This document shows, in pieces, positions 43,266-52,390 of a stretch of 64,000 nucleotides of DNA. This DNA comes from Candidatus Liberimonas magnetica (GTDB lineage: Bacteria > Elusimicrobiota > Endomicrobiia > Endomicrobiales > JAFGIL01). Under the pieces are notes generated by a model. The model worked only from the letters and a program-made list of their open reading frames with translations. It was not told the origin of the DNA and did no database searches. The DNA lies in NCBI GenBank assembly GCA_020523885.1, contig JAJAPY010000004.1:166275-230274 (forward strand), in the 5' to 3' direction. Within the stretch, counting starts at the first letter, position 1; each line of letters starts with the position of its first letter. A program made the position numbers and the translations under genes.

Positions 43266-45261
43266 ATTGTGGTATCGTTATTTCCTGTCCTGGTGCTACC
43301 TGCCCTCCGGTAACTTTGTCTTTATTTGCCTTATAAATATCTTTCCAGCGGCTGGGATCATTATAGTATTTCTGAGCTATGTTCTGCAAGTTTTCGCCCG
43401 GTTTTACGATGTGGGTCTTTGGCCCTGTGTTTTCCGCTTTGTTATTGGGACTTTTTGCACTTTCTTTCTTTAATTCCTTGGGTTTAGGAGTTTCAATTAA
43501 GACTGGCACAGGTTTGACCTCGATTAATTGGATTGGGGTATCAACGTCGACTCTTTTTACGGGCACGTTTTCAGGTATTGGCTCCTGGCCCGGGGTAGGG
43601 GGTGCTGTAGTGATGGACTGGGACAAAGAGGGTATAATAAGCACCTGGTTCGGGGTGAGAGCTCCGCCGCGGCCGATATCTTCTTTGTTTGCCTGATAAA
43701 TATTGTTCCAATATTTTTCGTCGCCATAATATTCCCTTGAAACCGACTGCAGGGTATCGCCTTTACGCACTATATGACTTCTTTGAACACTGCCTTCCTG
43801 AAGGGTTGTTTTCTTTCTTTCTTCATACCGTATCTTCTTTGCGTCTGATTCTGCCGCTTTTATCCTTTCCCTGATCCTTAAGGTCGATTCTTCTATCAGT
43901 ATCTCTTCTAATTTCTTTTTTTCCGACTGCACATCACTAAGGTTCTTTTTTAAACCTGAAACCTCATCTTTCAGGTTGGCATAGTAAAGTTCCAGGCTCC
44001 CGGGTTCAAGTTCTTCTTTCGGCTGGCCTCCGAACCTGCAGACTAAACTTAACCTGTGAGACCCGCCTATATCTTTTATCCCGACTAAAGGTATCTGGAA
44101 TGCATAATCAATCTGCGTCCCGATAAAATTCAAAGAAAAACCTACTCCGGAATTCACATAATTGTTGCCGCCCATTTTCAGCCCGCCGCGTAAGGCGAAT
44201 GTTTCACTTAACCATTTTTCTAGGCCAAAGGCTGTATACCACTTGTTTGAATTGTTTATACCATCGATAGCCCATTTAATGCTCTTTTGCCTCCAGCCGA
44301 ACCCCAGCCTGTAAGTCGCCTGCAATTGATCAGTATCCTTTAAACCCAGATCCGGCTGGTTTATATCGCTGGCCGAGAACCCGAAGAAGAAACGAGGAAG
44401 TATATTGTAAATCAATCCGGCATCTACACTGTAATTTGAGACAGTGTCCTTTTTACCGTAATCAAAAACCGGGCTTTTAACCAGATAATCGTCAATATTG
44501 TATTTTTCTGACAGGAATTTCAGGTTTATGCCGTATGCCAGCCTTTCTTTATAAGATTTTCCGAAACTAAGATAATAGGAGGACTCCTCGTAATAGTCTG
44601 TAAGCGAAAAATTCCGCCAGCCAAAAGCAAAAGTGCCGAAATGCCTGATAACGGTCTTATCTTTTGTTATATCGCTGTCTTTAGGCGCTGCTATGCCGCT
44701 TGAAGAAACTGCTGCGAAAGCTGTGCTTGAAACTGATACGCTTGATAACGTACCGTCTTTCTTAGGAGACTTATTTGTATTGAGCAGCAGCAGCAGTTTT
44801 TCTTTTGCTTTATTTTTATCGTCTATGAATACCCTGGCCTTTTTTACTTTTCTAGTTCTTATTTTTTTTGGGAATTTATTTATCGCGAGCTTTCCGGACT
44901 CCGTTATGAAAAATGGAAAAACAGCCGAGATAAAAGAAGTGCTTAGGTCAGAATTATCGTCCAAGCCTACCCATAATTTACCGTAATCGGCCCCTATCTG
45001 TGATTGCCTGATAAAACCAAGTCCTGCCGGGTTATAATAGATACAAAACGGATCGTCGGCCAGAGCAGTAAACGCATTTCCCATACCCATAGCCCGGGCA
45101 CCTGCCCCTGTATCATCATAATCAGCGACTACAGCGGTAAGCGATAAGCTGTAAGTTATAAGTGAAACAACAATAAAAATGAAAAAGCTGAAGGAATGGC
45201 GAATAAAAGTTCTCCTTGGCCTATTAAAGATATATTTCAATGATTCTAATTTCTTTTTCAT
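43264..45261 (-). CDS. PorV-like outer-membrane barrel fused to coiled coil and two LysM domains
   Basis: 665 residues. An unusually long basic N-terminal region precedes a signal/TM segment (about 22-46). Then comes a barrel start typical of PorV/UPF0164 proteins (GAGARAMGMGNAFTALADDPFCIYYNPAGLGFI, two blocks near 51-85). Barrel strands continue to about 410, a charged coiled coil follows (about 420-490), and two LysM modules finish the protein (VRKGDTLQSVSREYYGDEKYW near 500; VKPGENLQNIAQKYYNDPSRW near 615). LysM binds peptidoglycan, so the protein may anchor the outer membrane to the wall. It starts 53 bases after the FN3 gene and shares its riboswitch-controlled transcript. Confidence 0.82.
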   Translation of the reverse strand: MKKKLESLKYIFNRPRRTFIRHSFSFFIFIVVSLITYSLSLTAVVADYDDTGAGARAMGMGNAFTALADDPFCIYYNPAGLGFIRQSQIGADYGKLWVGLDDNSDLSTSFISAVFPFFITESGKLAINKFPKKIRTRKVKKARVFIDDKNKAKEKLLLLLNTNKSPKKDGTLSSVSVSSTAFAAVSSSGIAAPKDSDITKDKTVIRHFGTFAFGWRNFSLTDYYEESSYYLSFGKSYKERLAYGINLKFLSEKYNIDDYLVKSPVFDYGKKDTVSNYSVDAGLIYNILPRFFFGFSASDINQPDLGLKDTDQLQATYRLGFGWRQKSIKWAIDGINNSNKWYTAFGLEKWLSETFALRGGLKMGGNNYVNSGVGFSLNFIGTQIDYAFQIPLVGIKDIGGSHRLSLVCRFGGQPKEELEPGSLELYYANLKDEVSGLKKNLSDVQSEKKKLEEILIEESTLRIRERIKAAESDAKKIRYEERKKTTLQEGSVQRSHIVRKGDTLQSVSREYYGDEKYWNNIYQANKEDIGRGGALTPNQVLIIPSLSQSITTAPPTPGQEPIPENVPVKRVDVDTPIQLIEVKPVPVLIETPKPKELKKESAKSPNNKAENTGPKTHIVKPGENLQNIAQKYYNDPSRWKDIYKANKDKVTGGQVAPGQEITIPQ

Positions 45262-45314
45262 TTTTTAACTCTTTTTGCTTAATTCTTACCGCTTAATGCT
45301 TAGCGCTGACGTTT

Positions 45315-48300
45315 CTATCTTACCACCATGATAGTACCGTTGATCACTTTCCCTTCGGCCTCTATCTGGTAAATATAAACTCCTTTATGAGCTTCTTTAC
45401 CGTCCCATTCTAATATCACGGTAGTGTTTGTCGGGTCACTTAACGCTTTTAGGTCAGCGACAAATTCTCCCTTCAGGTCATAAACTTTGCCAAGGACCTT
45501 GTCTCCGGTCGGATTATTTATTATGAATGTCATTTTTTCGTAAGGTGAAATTCCCGGCGTAAATACCTTTTTGGGAGTCAGGCTTGCAAGGCCAAAACCA
45601 GCCGCAAGGCTTGTCTGCCTCAACTGGAATGCTCCGGGCTTAATGGCAAGCGCTATAAATTTCTTTTTTGTAGTGTTCGCATATCCGCCGACTTTTATAT
45701 ATTCCACACCGTTATCCCAGTAAAGTGCCAGGGTGTTCGGATTAAATTGTATTGAACGTGCCTTACGCGCTATGGACTGGGATATGTCAGAATAATTGAA
45801 CTCCATGCTTAAGGGTGTATCGAACTTATAATCTGAGACTTTGTTCAACTGGGCGTCGATTATATTCACGTCATAGACCCTCAGTATGGTATCGGTCTCC
45901 GAGCTTGTTTTACGCTCGATATTCAGGCTTAAATTCTTATGCAAGGCATTATTTTCTGCTAGAAGGTTTTTTGACACATCTTTAGGAACAACGACCAGAA
46001 CTTCGTTGTCGCTTGAAACGATGTTCAGCTGGTCCGGGTTAAGTGATTCAAGGATCATCGAGTTCTGGCTTTCTATACCCGAAGTATCCATTGAACGGAC
46101 AAGATAATAGAACATCCCGCCTTGAGTTGTTGTATCTGTCCACTGGTTTGTACCGCTCGATATATAGACTATTGGCGTAGTATAGTTGAAAGCCGAAAGA
46201 GAAAGAGCACGATAAATCTTATACCCCGAAAGGTCATCTATATCCGTGCCGTCTTCGTTTTTAACAGCAGTACTCCAAAACAGGGTGAAATTCTGCTGAT
46301 TATCCGACAAGTCGCCCTTTAATCCGCTTGGCGCCACCGGTATGTTTAATACCGGCACTGTAAACGTAAAACTGGAAATACATATTGTTTTTAACCCTTT
46401 CCTGTCGTTTGAAACGACCTTCCACCAGTACTGCCTGTTTTCAAGGAGCCTTTTTGGAAGTGCCAGGCTTGCCGTTGAAAGAGAAGTTGTCGAAAAATAA
46501 ATACTTGAAAAATCAGAAATACTCGATATATATAAACTATACCTTACATAATCGTTTAGATCTGTATCTACTGACTCACTCCAGCTGAAAGATGGTGTTT
46601 TTGTGGTTATTAAACCTGCGTTTGCAGGAGAAGTCAAATCAAACGTTTTCGGAGGGTTGTTGGTCATCGATATTATAAAAACACCTACAGAAGTAAATGT
46701 GTATGCTGTGTCCACCTGGTTTGGAGGAATGCTCTGGTCAAACCCGCTTACCCTCACTCTCCAATAATATGTAGACTGGTCAAGAAGAGGGCTGTCAGAA
46801 AGCGGTTGATAATATGTATCCGTCCCTATGGGTATAGTAGGAGCGCCTTCAAACGTTGGGACAACAGAATACTGCAGGAAATACCTTATTGTGTCAACGG
46901 GGTCAGCATCAGCAGCAGAGTTCCATTTGAACAAAGGCGTTAAAGTATCTGTTATTTTAATGCTGCCGGTAGGACTTATCAACTCATAACCACTCCAAAC
47001 AGGCAGTTCTTTTATTGCATCAGTATAAAACATCAGCCTTTGATTTGACGTTTTAACCATCCCGTAAGGCCCTACTGCATCGATTTGCCAATAATACTTG
47101 TGATTATCAGACGGGACAACAAGAGATGTTGTATTATTCGTAAGCCCTGTCAGGGTTTTGCTCGACACAAAATCAGAAAACAATGAATAACTTAAATTAT
47201 ATTTTACTTTTTCGTCAACTGCAGGGTCAGGCTGGGTTGTTTTATCCCACGTAAAGTTTATCAGGTTAGCAGTAAAACGGGTATTGTTGGCTGGAGATAC
47301 CAGGTTAAAAGCAACCGGTTGTTGGAGCACAGCATTTACCCTGAAATAAAATGTTGTAGAGCAAAGAGTAGTTTTTAAACCGTCTGAGGCCCAGACTCTC
47401 CAATAATATGTTGCATTTTCATCAAGCTGCGGTGTGACAAAAGACCTTGCGCTCTGCCAGCTGGATGAGCTAAAACTAATGAAATTGCTGTATATTGAGT
47501 AATCAACCCTGTAACTGATCGTATCTCCCGGATCCTTATCCGTAGACCTGCTCCAGGAAAGAGACGGTGTAGCTATATTTGTGATATTTGCATTGGACGG
47601 CGAAACCAGGTTAAACGATGAAGGAGCGCTATTGACCGCATTTATCCTTACTGCCCAGGACTGCGATGACCAGGTGCTTATACTGTCTAAATCTGAAACT
47701 TTCACTTTCCAGTAATAGGTAACATCTTCGGTCAAAGCTGTACTTGGAGTAAAGGTCAGGCTGGCCCCTGCATTGCCTTGGACAACGTTGCCTGTGACAC
47801 CGACTGTGGTGGAATAATATAATGTGTAGGAAAGAGTGTCTCCTGAGGAGGTATCACTATCTGTAGAATTGTTCCAGGAAAAAACCGGCTTACTACTGCC
47901 TACTATTAAATAATTTGTGGGCGAGGTTAGGTTAAATGCAGACGGAGGACTATTTCTGGGGCACGCGGAAGGAGTGGTTACAGAAATATTTGACCAGTTA
48001 CCCCTTTCATCAGCCGTACGAATGCTGAAATAATAAGTGGTTTTGTTGCTTAAATTTGTTGGTGTCGTATAAGAACAAACCGTACCTTTAACAACACTGG
48101 TCGATATAGTTATCACAGGAAAAGGAGAGGACATATTTGAATGCGATGAATATTTTATCTCAAATTTTCCTCCGGATATATTATTCGTGTAACCGTCATC
48201 GCCGGGGCTGACCCAGGAAAGGCTTACCTTTCTCCATCCGGGTTGTACGCTGAACTTTGTAATTGCTCCGGGCAGTGTTACGTCAACTTGCGCATAAGTT

Positions 48301-50333
48301 GTTGCTCCTTTTGATATACCGGACCAGTTATTGGCTTCATCTGCAAGCCATACCCTGAAATAGTATGTCAAGCCGCTGGTCAATCCTGTTACGGTATAAT
48401 TATTTACAACGCCTTGAGCTGTTGACGTTGTCCTGTAGACATGAGTGTAGGCATTGGGGTTTGTACTGAAAACCGGCGACGGGGTATTCGTCCAATCTAT
48501 TCGCAGTTTTCCATTTACAATGGCTCCGCTTACGACATTGTCGCCCGTGTTTGTCCATCTTAAAGAAACCTTCCCTTCAGTTGCTCCGGGGAGTGCGGTA
48601 ATTGCTGAAATTCTAGCAGGGGAGGTCGAATCAGGTGTCCGTACTAATCCACTAGTTTCTGAAAGCGTAGACTCCAGAGCATTGCCGCTAAAATGTCCCT
48701 GGGCTATGTTAATACCCTTATCACTACAGGACACTTTAAAATAATAGGAATTTTCAGCAACAAGTCCCTTATACATATAAAAAGTAGTGGGATGATTTAC
48801 TTCCTTATTATTAATATACACAAACTGCGAAAATGGAGGAATTGATGCGATGTATATTTTATATTTATCCCTGTCATCTGTGCCGGTAAAAGACGGGTTA
48901 GACCAGGCAATGTTCGCAGAATAAGAGCTTTTTACCACAGCTGTAATGTTTGTCGGCGAATTGGGCTGTTTATCCAGAGTAGCCGTAGATTTTGCAACAG
49001 ACATTATAGAATAATTGCCTACATTATCTCTTGCTTTTAAGGCAAACGAATATGTCGCTCCGGGATAAAGCCCTGCTCCTGTCAGAGTATATCGTTCATT
49101 CGCTCCTGACACACTTTGTCCTTTAGGCGCAACCAGAGACGATGCAACCGTGCCAAAATTCTGGGATGTTATCGTGTAAGTAGCCCATTTAAGAAGGTAA
49201 TCCGTGCATATCCCGTTCGTCCCGTCATTGCCTGATGAAAGCCATTCGAGCATAACATCCCCGTCAAGCGCCATGCCTGTGCTTGTGCCCAAAAGCAGCG
49301 GCTGAGACGGAGGAATGCTTAAAGTAGTTGTAGAGTAAGAAACTTTTTCTGCGATGACTTCTTCCGGGAAACCGTTATTATTCGTTGCCCATACCTTATA
49401 ATCATAACTTGCTTTTTCGGTCAAGCCGGAATCATAATGCGTGGTTGAACGGACAAGGTTCATAACTTTTGTAAAAGACGGGAACGGGCCGCCTTTGATT
49501 TGAACTGAGTACCTGGTTTGCGGGGAGTTGCTGTTCGTATCCCATTGTATGGCAAGGCTTGAAACGGTGTTAGCTGTTACGTTTATATTCGTCGGAGGAT
49601 TCGCAAAAGTAAAACTTGATGTTATTATCCCTGAATCCCTGCTTATGAGCCCGTTAAATGCCTGTAGATAAATCGAAGCTGTGCTGTTAGGTGTCAGGTT
49701 TTCCTGTATCCAGAACGTTGTGCTTGCGGATAAATCTACGGAAATGTTCGTTGAACTTGTAGCGCTTTTTACGCGGTAACCAGCCGCATTTGGAGATAGG
49801 TTCCAAACCCAGACCACCGATGTTTTATAAACAGCGAACTTATCATATCTAAAAGTTGGTGCAGCTATATTTACATAAGGATAATTAAAATTAGCTGTAT
49901 TTACCGATTCTACATCTATCGATGACTTCCAAACCCCGTACACTCCCTCATTATCGCTTGCCTTAAGAGCAAAATAATAGGTTACCCCAGGTGACAAATT
50001 ACTTATATCTCTTGTTTCTATAGTCCCACTTGAAGCTAAATTTGTCCAGCTTAATGTATCATAAGTATTACCCCACCAACTATAATTTGAATTAGTGATC
50101 GGTCTTGTAGCATATTTAAGCTCATACGCAGGATAAATCTGATATTGCGATGGAGTAGACAGGCCGTCTCTTGTATCCGGGACTGTCCAGACCAATGTGA
50201 TCTTGCCTTCAGGCACGCCACCCATAGAAAGAGCCGTAAGGTTTGAAATGCTTTCGGGAAAAGCATATCCCCTCATACTAAAAAACATTAAAATTATTGA
50301 AATTACAATTAAACTTTTAATAACAGCTTTCAT
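45315..50333 (-). CDS. large secreted FN3-repeat surface protein with FlgD/T9SS-like C-terminal domain
   Basis: 1672 residues. Signal peptide about 1-24 (MKAVIKSLIVISIILMFFSMRGYA). More than ten fibronectin type III-like repeats follow; conserved features include W at strand B, and YYFALKA / YYFRVWL / YYWRVRVS at strand F. The middle repeats (about 800-1300) start with FNLTSP / FDLTSPAN and include FSWNNSTD-like segments. The last ~75 residues (about 1595-1672: VLGKVYDLKGEFVADLKALSD, WDGKEAHKGVYIYQIEAEGKVINGTIMVVR) resemble FlgD-Ig/type IX secretion C-terminal domains. Expression is predicted to be gated by the GEMM riboswitch and terminator upstream. Adhesion or cell-surface scaffolding is likely. 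Confidence 0.9.
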   Translation of the reverse strand: MKAVIKSLIVISIILMFFSMRGYAFPESISNLTALSMGGVPEGKITLVWTVPDTRDGLSTPSQYQIYPAYELKYATRPITNSNYSWWGNTYDTLSWTNLASSGTIETRDISNLSPGVTYYFALKASDNEGVYGVWKSSIDVESVNTANFNYPYVNIAAPTFRYDKFAVYKTSVVWVWNLSPNAAGYRVKSATSSTNISVDLSASTTFWIQENLTPNSTASIYLQAFNGLISRDSGIITSSFTFANPPTNINVTANTVSSLAIQWDTNSNSPQTRYSVQIKGGPFPSFTKVMNLVRSTTHYDSGLTEKASYDYKVWATNNNGFPEEVIAEKVSYSTTTLSIPPSQPLLLGTSTGMALDGDVMLEWLSSGNDGTNGICTDYLLKWATYTITSQNFGTVASSLVAPKGQSVSGANERYTLTGAGLYPGATYSFALKARDNVGNYSIMSVAKSTATLDKQPNSPTNITAVVKSSYSANIAWSNPSFTGTDDRDKYKIYIASIPPFSQFVYINNKEVNHPTTFYMYKGLVAENSYYFKVSCSDKGINIAQGHFSGNALESTLSETSGLVRTPDSTSPARISAITALPGATEGKVSLRWTNTGDNVVSGAIVNGKLRIDWTNTPSPVFSTNPNAYTHVYRTTSTAQGVVNNYTVTGLTSGLTYYFRVWLADEANNWSGISKGATTYAQVDVTLPGAITKFSVQPGWRKVSLSWVSPGDDGYTNNISGGKFEIKYSSHSNMSSPFPVITISTSVVKGTVCSYTTPTNLSNKTTYYFSIRTADERGNWSNISVTTPSACPRNSPPSAFNLTSPTNYLIVGSSKPVFSWNNSTDSDTSSGDTLSYTLYYSTTVGVTGNVVQGNAGASLTFTPSTALTEDVTYYWKVKVSDLDSISTWSSQSWAVRINAVNSAPSSFNLVSPSNANITNIATPSLSWSRSTDKDPGDTISYRVDYSIYSNFISFSSSSWQSARSFVTPQLDENATYYWRVWASDGLKTTLCSTTFYFRVNAVLQQPVAFNLVSPANNTRFTANLINFTWDKTTQPDPAVDEKVKYNLSYSLFSDFVSSKTLTGLTNNTTSLVVPSDNHKYYWQIDAVGPYGMVKTSNQRLMFYTDAIKELPVWSGYELISPTGSIKITDTLTPLFKWNSAADADPVDTIRYFLQYSVVPTFEGAPTIPIGTDTYYQPLSDSPLLDQSTYYWRVRVSGFDQSIPPNQVDTAYTFTSVGVFIISMTNNPPKTFDLTSPANAGLITTKTPSFSWSESVDTDLNDYVRYSLYISSISDFSSIYFSTTSLSTASLALPKRLLENRQYWWKVVSNDRKGLKTICISSFTFTVPVLNIPVAPSGLKGDLSDNQQNFTLFWSTAVKNEDGTDIDDLSGYKIYRALSLSAFNYTTPIVYISSGTNQWTDTTTQGGMFYYLVRSMDTSGIESQNSMILESLNPDQLNIVSSDNEVLVVVPKDVSKNLLAENNALHKNLSLNIERKTSSETDTILRVYDVNIIDAQLNKVSDYKFDTPLSMEFNYSDISQSIARKARSIQFNPNTLALYWDNGVEYIKVGGYANTTKKKFIALAIKPGAFQLRQTSLAAGFGLASLTPKKVFTPGISPYEKMTFIINNPTGDKVLGKVYDLKGEFVADLKALSDPTNTTVILEWDGKEAHKGVYIYQIEAEGKVINGTIMVVR

Positions 50334-50430
50334 TTAGTCCCATTATTAGTTTAGGTTATTTTATTAAGTATTTCAATGTGCTTTTTCGCACATTAAAAAT
50401 ATATATATTATGTTTTTCCGGTTTAAAATA

Positions 50431-50461
50431 AAAAAACTACCGTTAACTGCTCTGCGGTAGC
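50431..50461 (-). terminator. intrinsic terminator in the FN3 leader (riboswitch expression platform)
   Basis: On the minus strand CTACCG and CGGTAG (50461-50456 and 50443-50438) close a 12-base loop and are followed by TTTTTTTATTTT. It lies 98 bases before the FN3 start codon and downstream of the aptamer at 50588-50682, so it can only act on the FN3 transcript. A second T run (TTTTTTAC, about 50472-50465) follows GGCAAC, which is complementary to the aptamer 3' strand GTTGCC. Confidence 0.75.
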
Positions 50462-50587
50462 CTGTAAAAAAGTTGCCAAAATTGATTAACACCAATTTAG
50501 AGATTTTGGTATTATTAATCTGATAAGGCCCGAGATAACGTAAATCAGCCCTTTATGCCCATAAAGGCATTATTTAATCAGATTTTT

Positions 50588-50682
50588 ATTTCGGCAACCC
50601 GGCTGGCGTGTCCCGATAATTCCCGAGATTTAGCCCCGCAGCTTTGCGTCCTCCGATTTCTCAGAGTTTGCTATTATCGTTT
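50588..50682 (-). ncRNA. GEMM-I cyclic dinucleotide riboswitch (possibly cGAMP type)
   Basis: Read on the minus strand, the signature elements appear in order: AGCAAAC, then P2 CTCTGA-GAAA-TCGGAG (perfect apart from one G-T pair, with a GAAA tetraloop), then GACGCAAAGC, then P3 (GCTG / CAGC with the GGGCTAAA receptor-like segment), and finally GCCGGGTTGCCGAA. P1 pairs about 50680-50674 (CGATAAT) with the GTTGCCG end. This closely follows the GEMM-I consensus. By my alignment the base equivalent to Vc2 G20 is A, which would favour 3',3'-cGAMP (GEMM-Ib) over c-di-GMP; that numbering was done by eye. It precedes the FN3 surface-protein gene. Confidence 0.88.
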
Positions 50683-50696
50683 TTTAAACTATTAAT

Positions 50697-50725
50697 ACTA
50701 TTGCAGAAACTTTCAATTTTGTCAA
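50697..50725 (-). promoter_or_regulatory. promoter of the riboswitch-controlled surface-protein operon
   Basis: A perfect TTGACA on the minus strand (50725-50720) is followed after 17 bases by AATAGT (or after 19 by TAGTAT). Initiation near 50688 would place the aptamer at the 5' end of the transcript. Confidence 0.6.
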
Positions 50726-50763
50726 GGCTTTTTAAAAATATTTTTATAATTTGAAACAAAGAC

Positions 50764-50787
50764 GATTTTAAAAAACGGAGATAGTGG
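50764..50787 (-). repeat. 3' fragment of tRNA-Ser plus its trailer
   Basis: These 24 bases match the 3' acceptor strand and T-rich trailer of the tRNA-Ser gene (50937-50960) with about two differences. It is a partial duplicate 161 bases downstream of the intact gene's 3' end. Confidence 0.55.
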
Positions 50788-50947
50788 CCGCTTCTCATAA
50801 TATTTAAGGGTTGCGGCACTTCCTCGTTGAAAACTCGGTCGGGATTCCTTCTCCCTCGCCCATTCCGGGGCTCATCCAAAGCCCGGCGCCCTCGCTTCTT
50901 CTGCCACAGGGCAGCGCTTCGGGTCGCCTTCGAATAGATTTAAAAAA

Positions 50948-51034
50948 CGGAGAGAGTGGGATTCGAACCCACGGTACCATCACTGATACACACACTTTCC
51001 AGGCGTGCTCCTTAAACCACTCGGACATCTCTCC
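50948..51034 (-). tRNA. tRNA-Ser, anticodon GGA
   Basis: 87 bases. Acceptor stem GGAGAGA / TCTCTCC, discriminator G as required for serine, D-arm start TGTCCGAGTGGTT, anticodon stem CACGC / GTGTG with loop CTGGAAA (anticodon GGA, reading UCC and UCU), a long variable arm typical of class II tRNAs, and T-arm GTGGG-TTCGAAT-CCCAC. No CCA is encoded; the discriminator is followed by TTTTTTA. Confidence 0.96.
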
Positions 51035-51103
51035 ATTCACTTCGTTCATTACGAGCTGCCCAGGATGTGGTTCCTGAGTGCTCACCAACTCGCACTCGTC
51101 GCA

Positions 51104-51153
51104 ATTCTCGTGCTCCTTATTCGTCGCACTGCGACCCACTCGGACATCTCTCC
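51104..51153 (-). pseudogene. degenerate 5' half of tRNA-Ser, interrupted by a palindrome
   Basis: The 18 bases at 51136-51153 are identical to the 5' end of the tRNA-Ser gene (51017-51034). They are followed on the minus strand by a 16-base insert that contains the palindrome GTCGCA-G-TGCGAC, and then by TAAGGAGCACG, which resumes the tRNA sequence. The remainder is not tRNA-like. It cannot fold as a tRNA. Confidence 0.65.
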
Positions 51154-51242
51154 TTCTTCGCCCTTCGGGCTACGAAGGACACAGTCCTTCTCAACCCTAC
51201 TAGCTTGCCCGCGTAGCTTTAGGCGAAGGCGGGATAGCTTCA
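51154..51242. repeat. hairpin cluster between tRNA fragment and thyX
   Basis: Contains GCCC-TTC-GGGC (51160-51170) and a perfect GAAGGAC-ACA-GTCCTTC (51174-51190). The latter lies just after the thyX stop and could act as a terminator stem, but no T run follows on the minus strand. Confidence 0.45.
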
Positions 51243-52175
51243 TTAATCTTGGGTTTTCCAGGGGATTGATATTCCTAAACGTACCAGTTTATCTTCGAGT
51301 TCCAGGCACTCAAGGTTTCTTTTTATGCCGCCTTCCTTCTTTTTGATAAAACCAATTTCTTCGGCAAACTTTAATGCTCCGTTAATATCATTTTTTGAGA
51401 TCAAGCTGATTATTTTCTCATCCGTTCTTGAAAGTTTAACCGGTTCAAACTGATATTCCTTAAATGCCGCCCATACCATAGGACACCATCTTTTGACGAC
51501 TTCTTCTCCGATCGTCTCGGAGTATTGCCTGATCTCAAGCTGTGCTTTATTTTCCATTCTAAGCTCTAAAAAATGAAGCAGGTTGTTTAGATCTATTTTC
51601 CAGTATGCTTCTGTATAAGTCGATAACGGGAGGTCTTTTCTAGCCTGCTCCCTTGCGACTCCAAGCTCGATCCTTCTTTTGTACTCATTTTGGAGTAACT
51701 CATGCAACTCTGCTTCTCTTTTTGAAAGCTCTCTTCCGTTTTTAATATCGATAAAACCTGCACTTCCCTGTCTGTTCCTTAAAGCCTGCATACGCCATTG
51801 GTCTTCTTTTGTTTTAGAGGTAGAATCAATAGCTATGGAATACCTGGTCGAGTATTCATTGACATTGGCTGTCCTGTGCCTTATCCATTGCCTCCAGCAA
51901 TCCATGGGAACCCGCAGGTGAAATTTTATTTCGCACATTTCAAACGGGGAAGTATGTTTATGCCTTATAAGGTACCTTATCAACGTCTCATCATCGTTCA
52001 TTGTTTTAGTACCGGCACCGTAGGAAACCCTGGCTGATTGAACGATCGAAGCATCGGTACCCATATAATCAACTACTCTGACAAAACCGTCATCTAACAC
52101 TTTAAAAGGTTTTCCCAACACCTGGTCTAACTCAGGGACGGTGATCCTCGTCAGTTTTTCGCTTTCTTTATCCAT
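51243..52175 (-). CDS. thyX: flavin-dependent thymidylate synthase
   Basis: 310 residues, longer than the usual 220-250. The ThyX signature RHRTANVNEYSTRYS sits at 99-113, preceded by KHTSPFEMCEIKFHLRVPMDCWRQW. Further family positions include NLLHFLELRMENKAQLEIRQYSETIGE near 194-220. It makes dTMP from dUMP with methylenetetrahydrofolate and reduced FAD. The first ~40 residues and the last ~60 (ending GISIPWKTQD) are extensions; the latter includes a basic stretch (KKKEGGIKR). GGGAG precedes the start. It is the only nucleotide-synthesis gene nearby. Confidence 0.95.
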   Translation of the reverse strand: MDKESEKLTRITVPELDQVLGKPFKVLDDGFVRVVDYMGTDASIVQSARVSYGAGTKTMNDDETLIRYLIRHKHTSPFEMCEIKFHLRVPMDCWRQWIRHRTANVNEYSTRYSIAIDSTSKTKEDQWRMQALRNRQGSAGFIDIKNGRELSKREAELHELLQNEYKRRIELGVAREQARKDLPLSTYTEAYWKIDLNNLLHFLELRMENKAQLEIRQYSETIGEEVVKRWCPMVWAAFKEYQFEPVKLSRTDEKIISLISKNDINGALKFAEEIGFIKKKEGGIKRNLECLELEDKLVRLGISIPWKTQD

Positions 52176-52196
52176 GTCAATCTCCCTTATGTCGCG

Positions 52197-52333
52197 TCCT
52201 GCCGTTGGCAGGACTTACCTTCGCTTCGCTCAGGATTGTTCTGGCTCGATTTGTAACTTGTTCGCCGGAACGCTCCCCATAGGGAAACCTAAGGTTTCCC
52301 TTCTGGCGTCCGCCATTGAAGCATTGGCGGACT
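52197..52333. repeat. three consecutive palindromes between ftsB-like gene and thyX
   Basis: GTCCTGCC-GTT-GGCAGGAC (52198-52216), GGGAAACC-TAAG-GTTTCCC (52280-52298) and GTCCGCCA-N8/9-TGGCGGAC (52308-52332) follow one another in a 215-base gap. All are GC-rich compared with the genes around them. They look like a cluster of mobile palindromic units, not a promoter. Confidence 0.6.
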
Positions 52334-52390
52334 GTCATCCCTTCCTAAGCGGTTATTTTGATTCCAGTCGCACTTTTACTATGTAATTGT

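Noticed and set aside
50661-51139. Short minus-strand frames across the riboswitch and tRNA-Ser region
   Set aside because: They overlap the aptamer, the tRNA gene and tRNA fragments and show no protein-like sequence or start signals.
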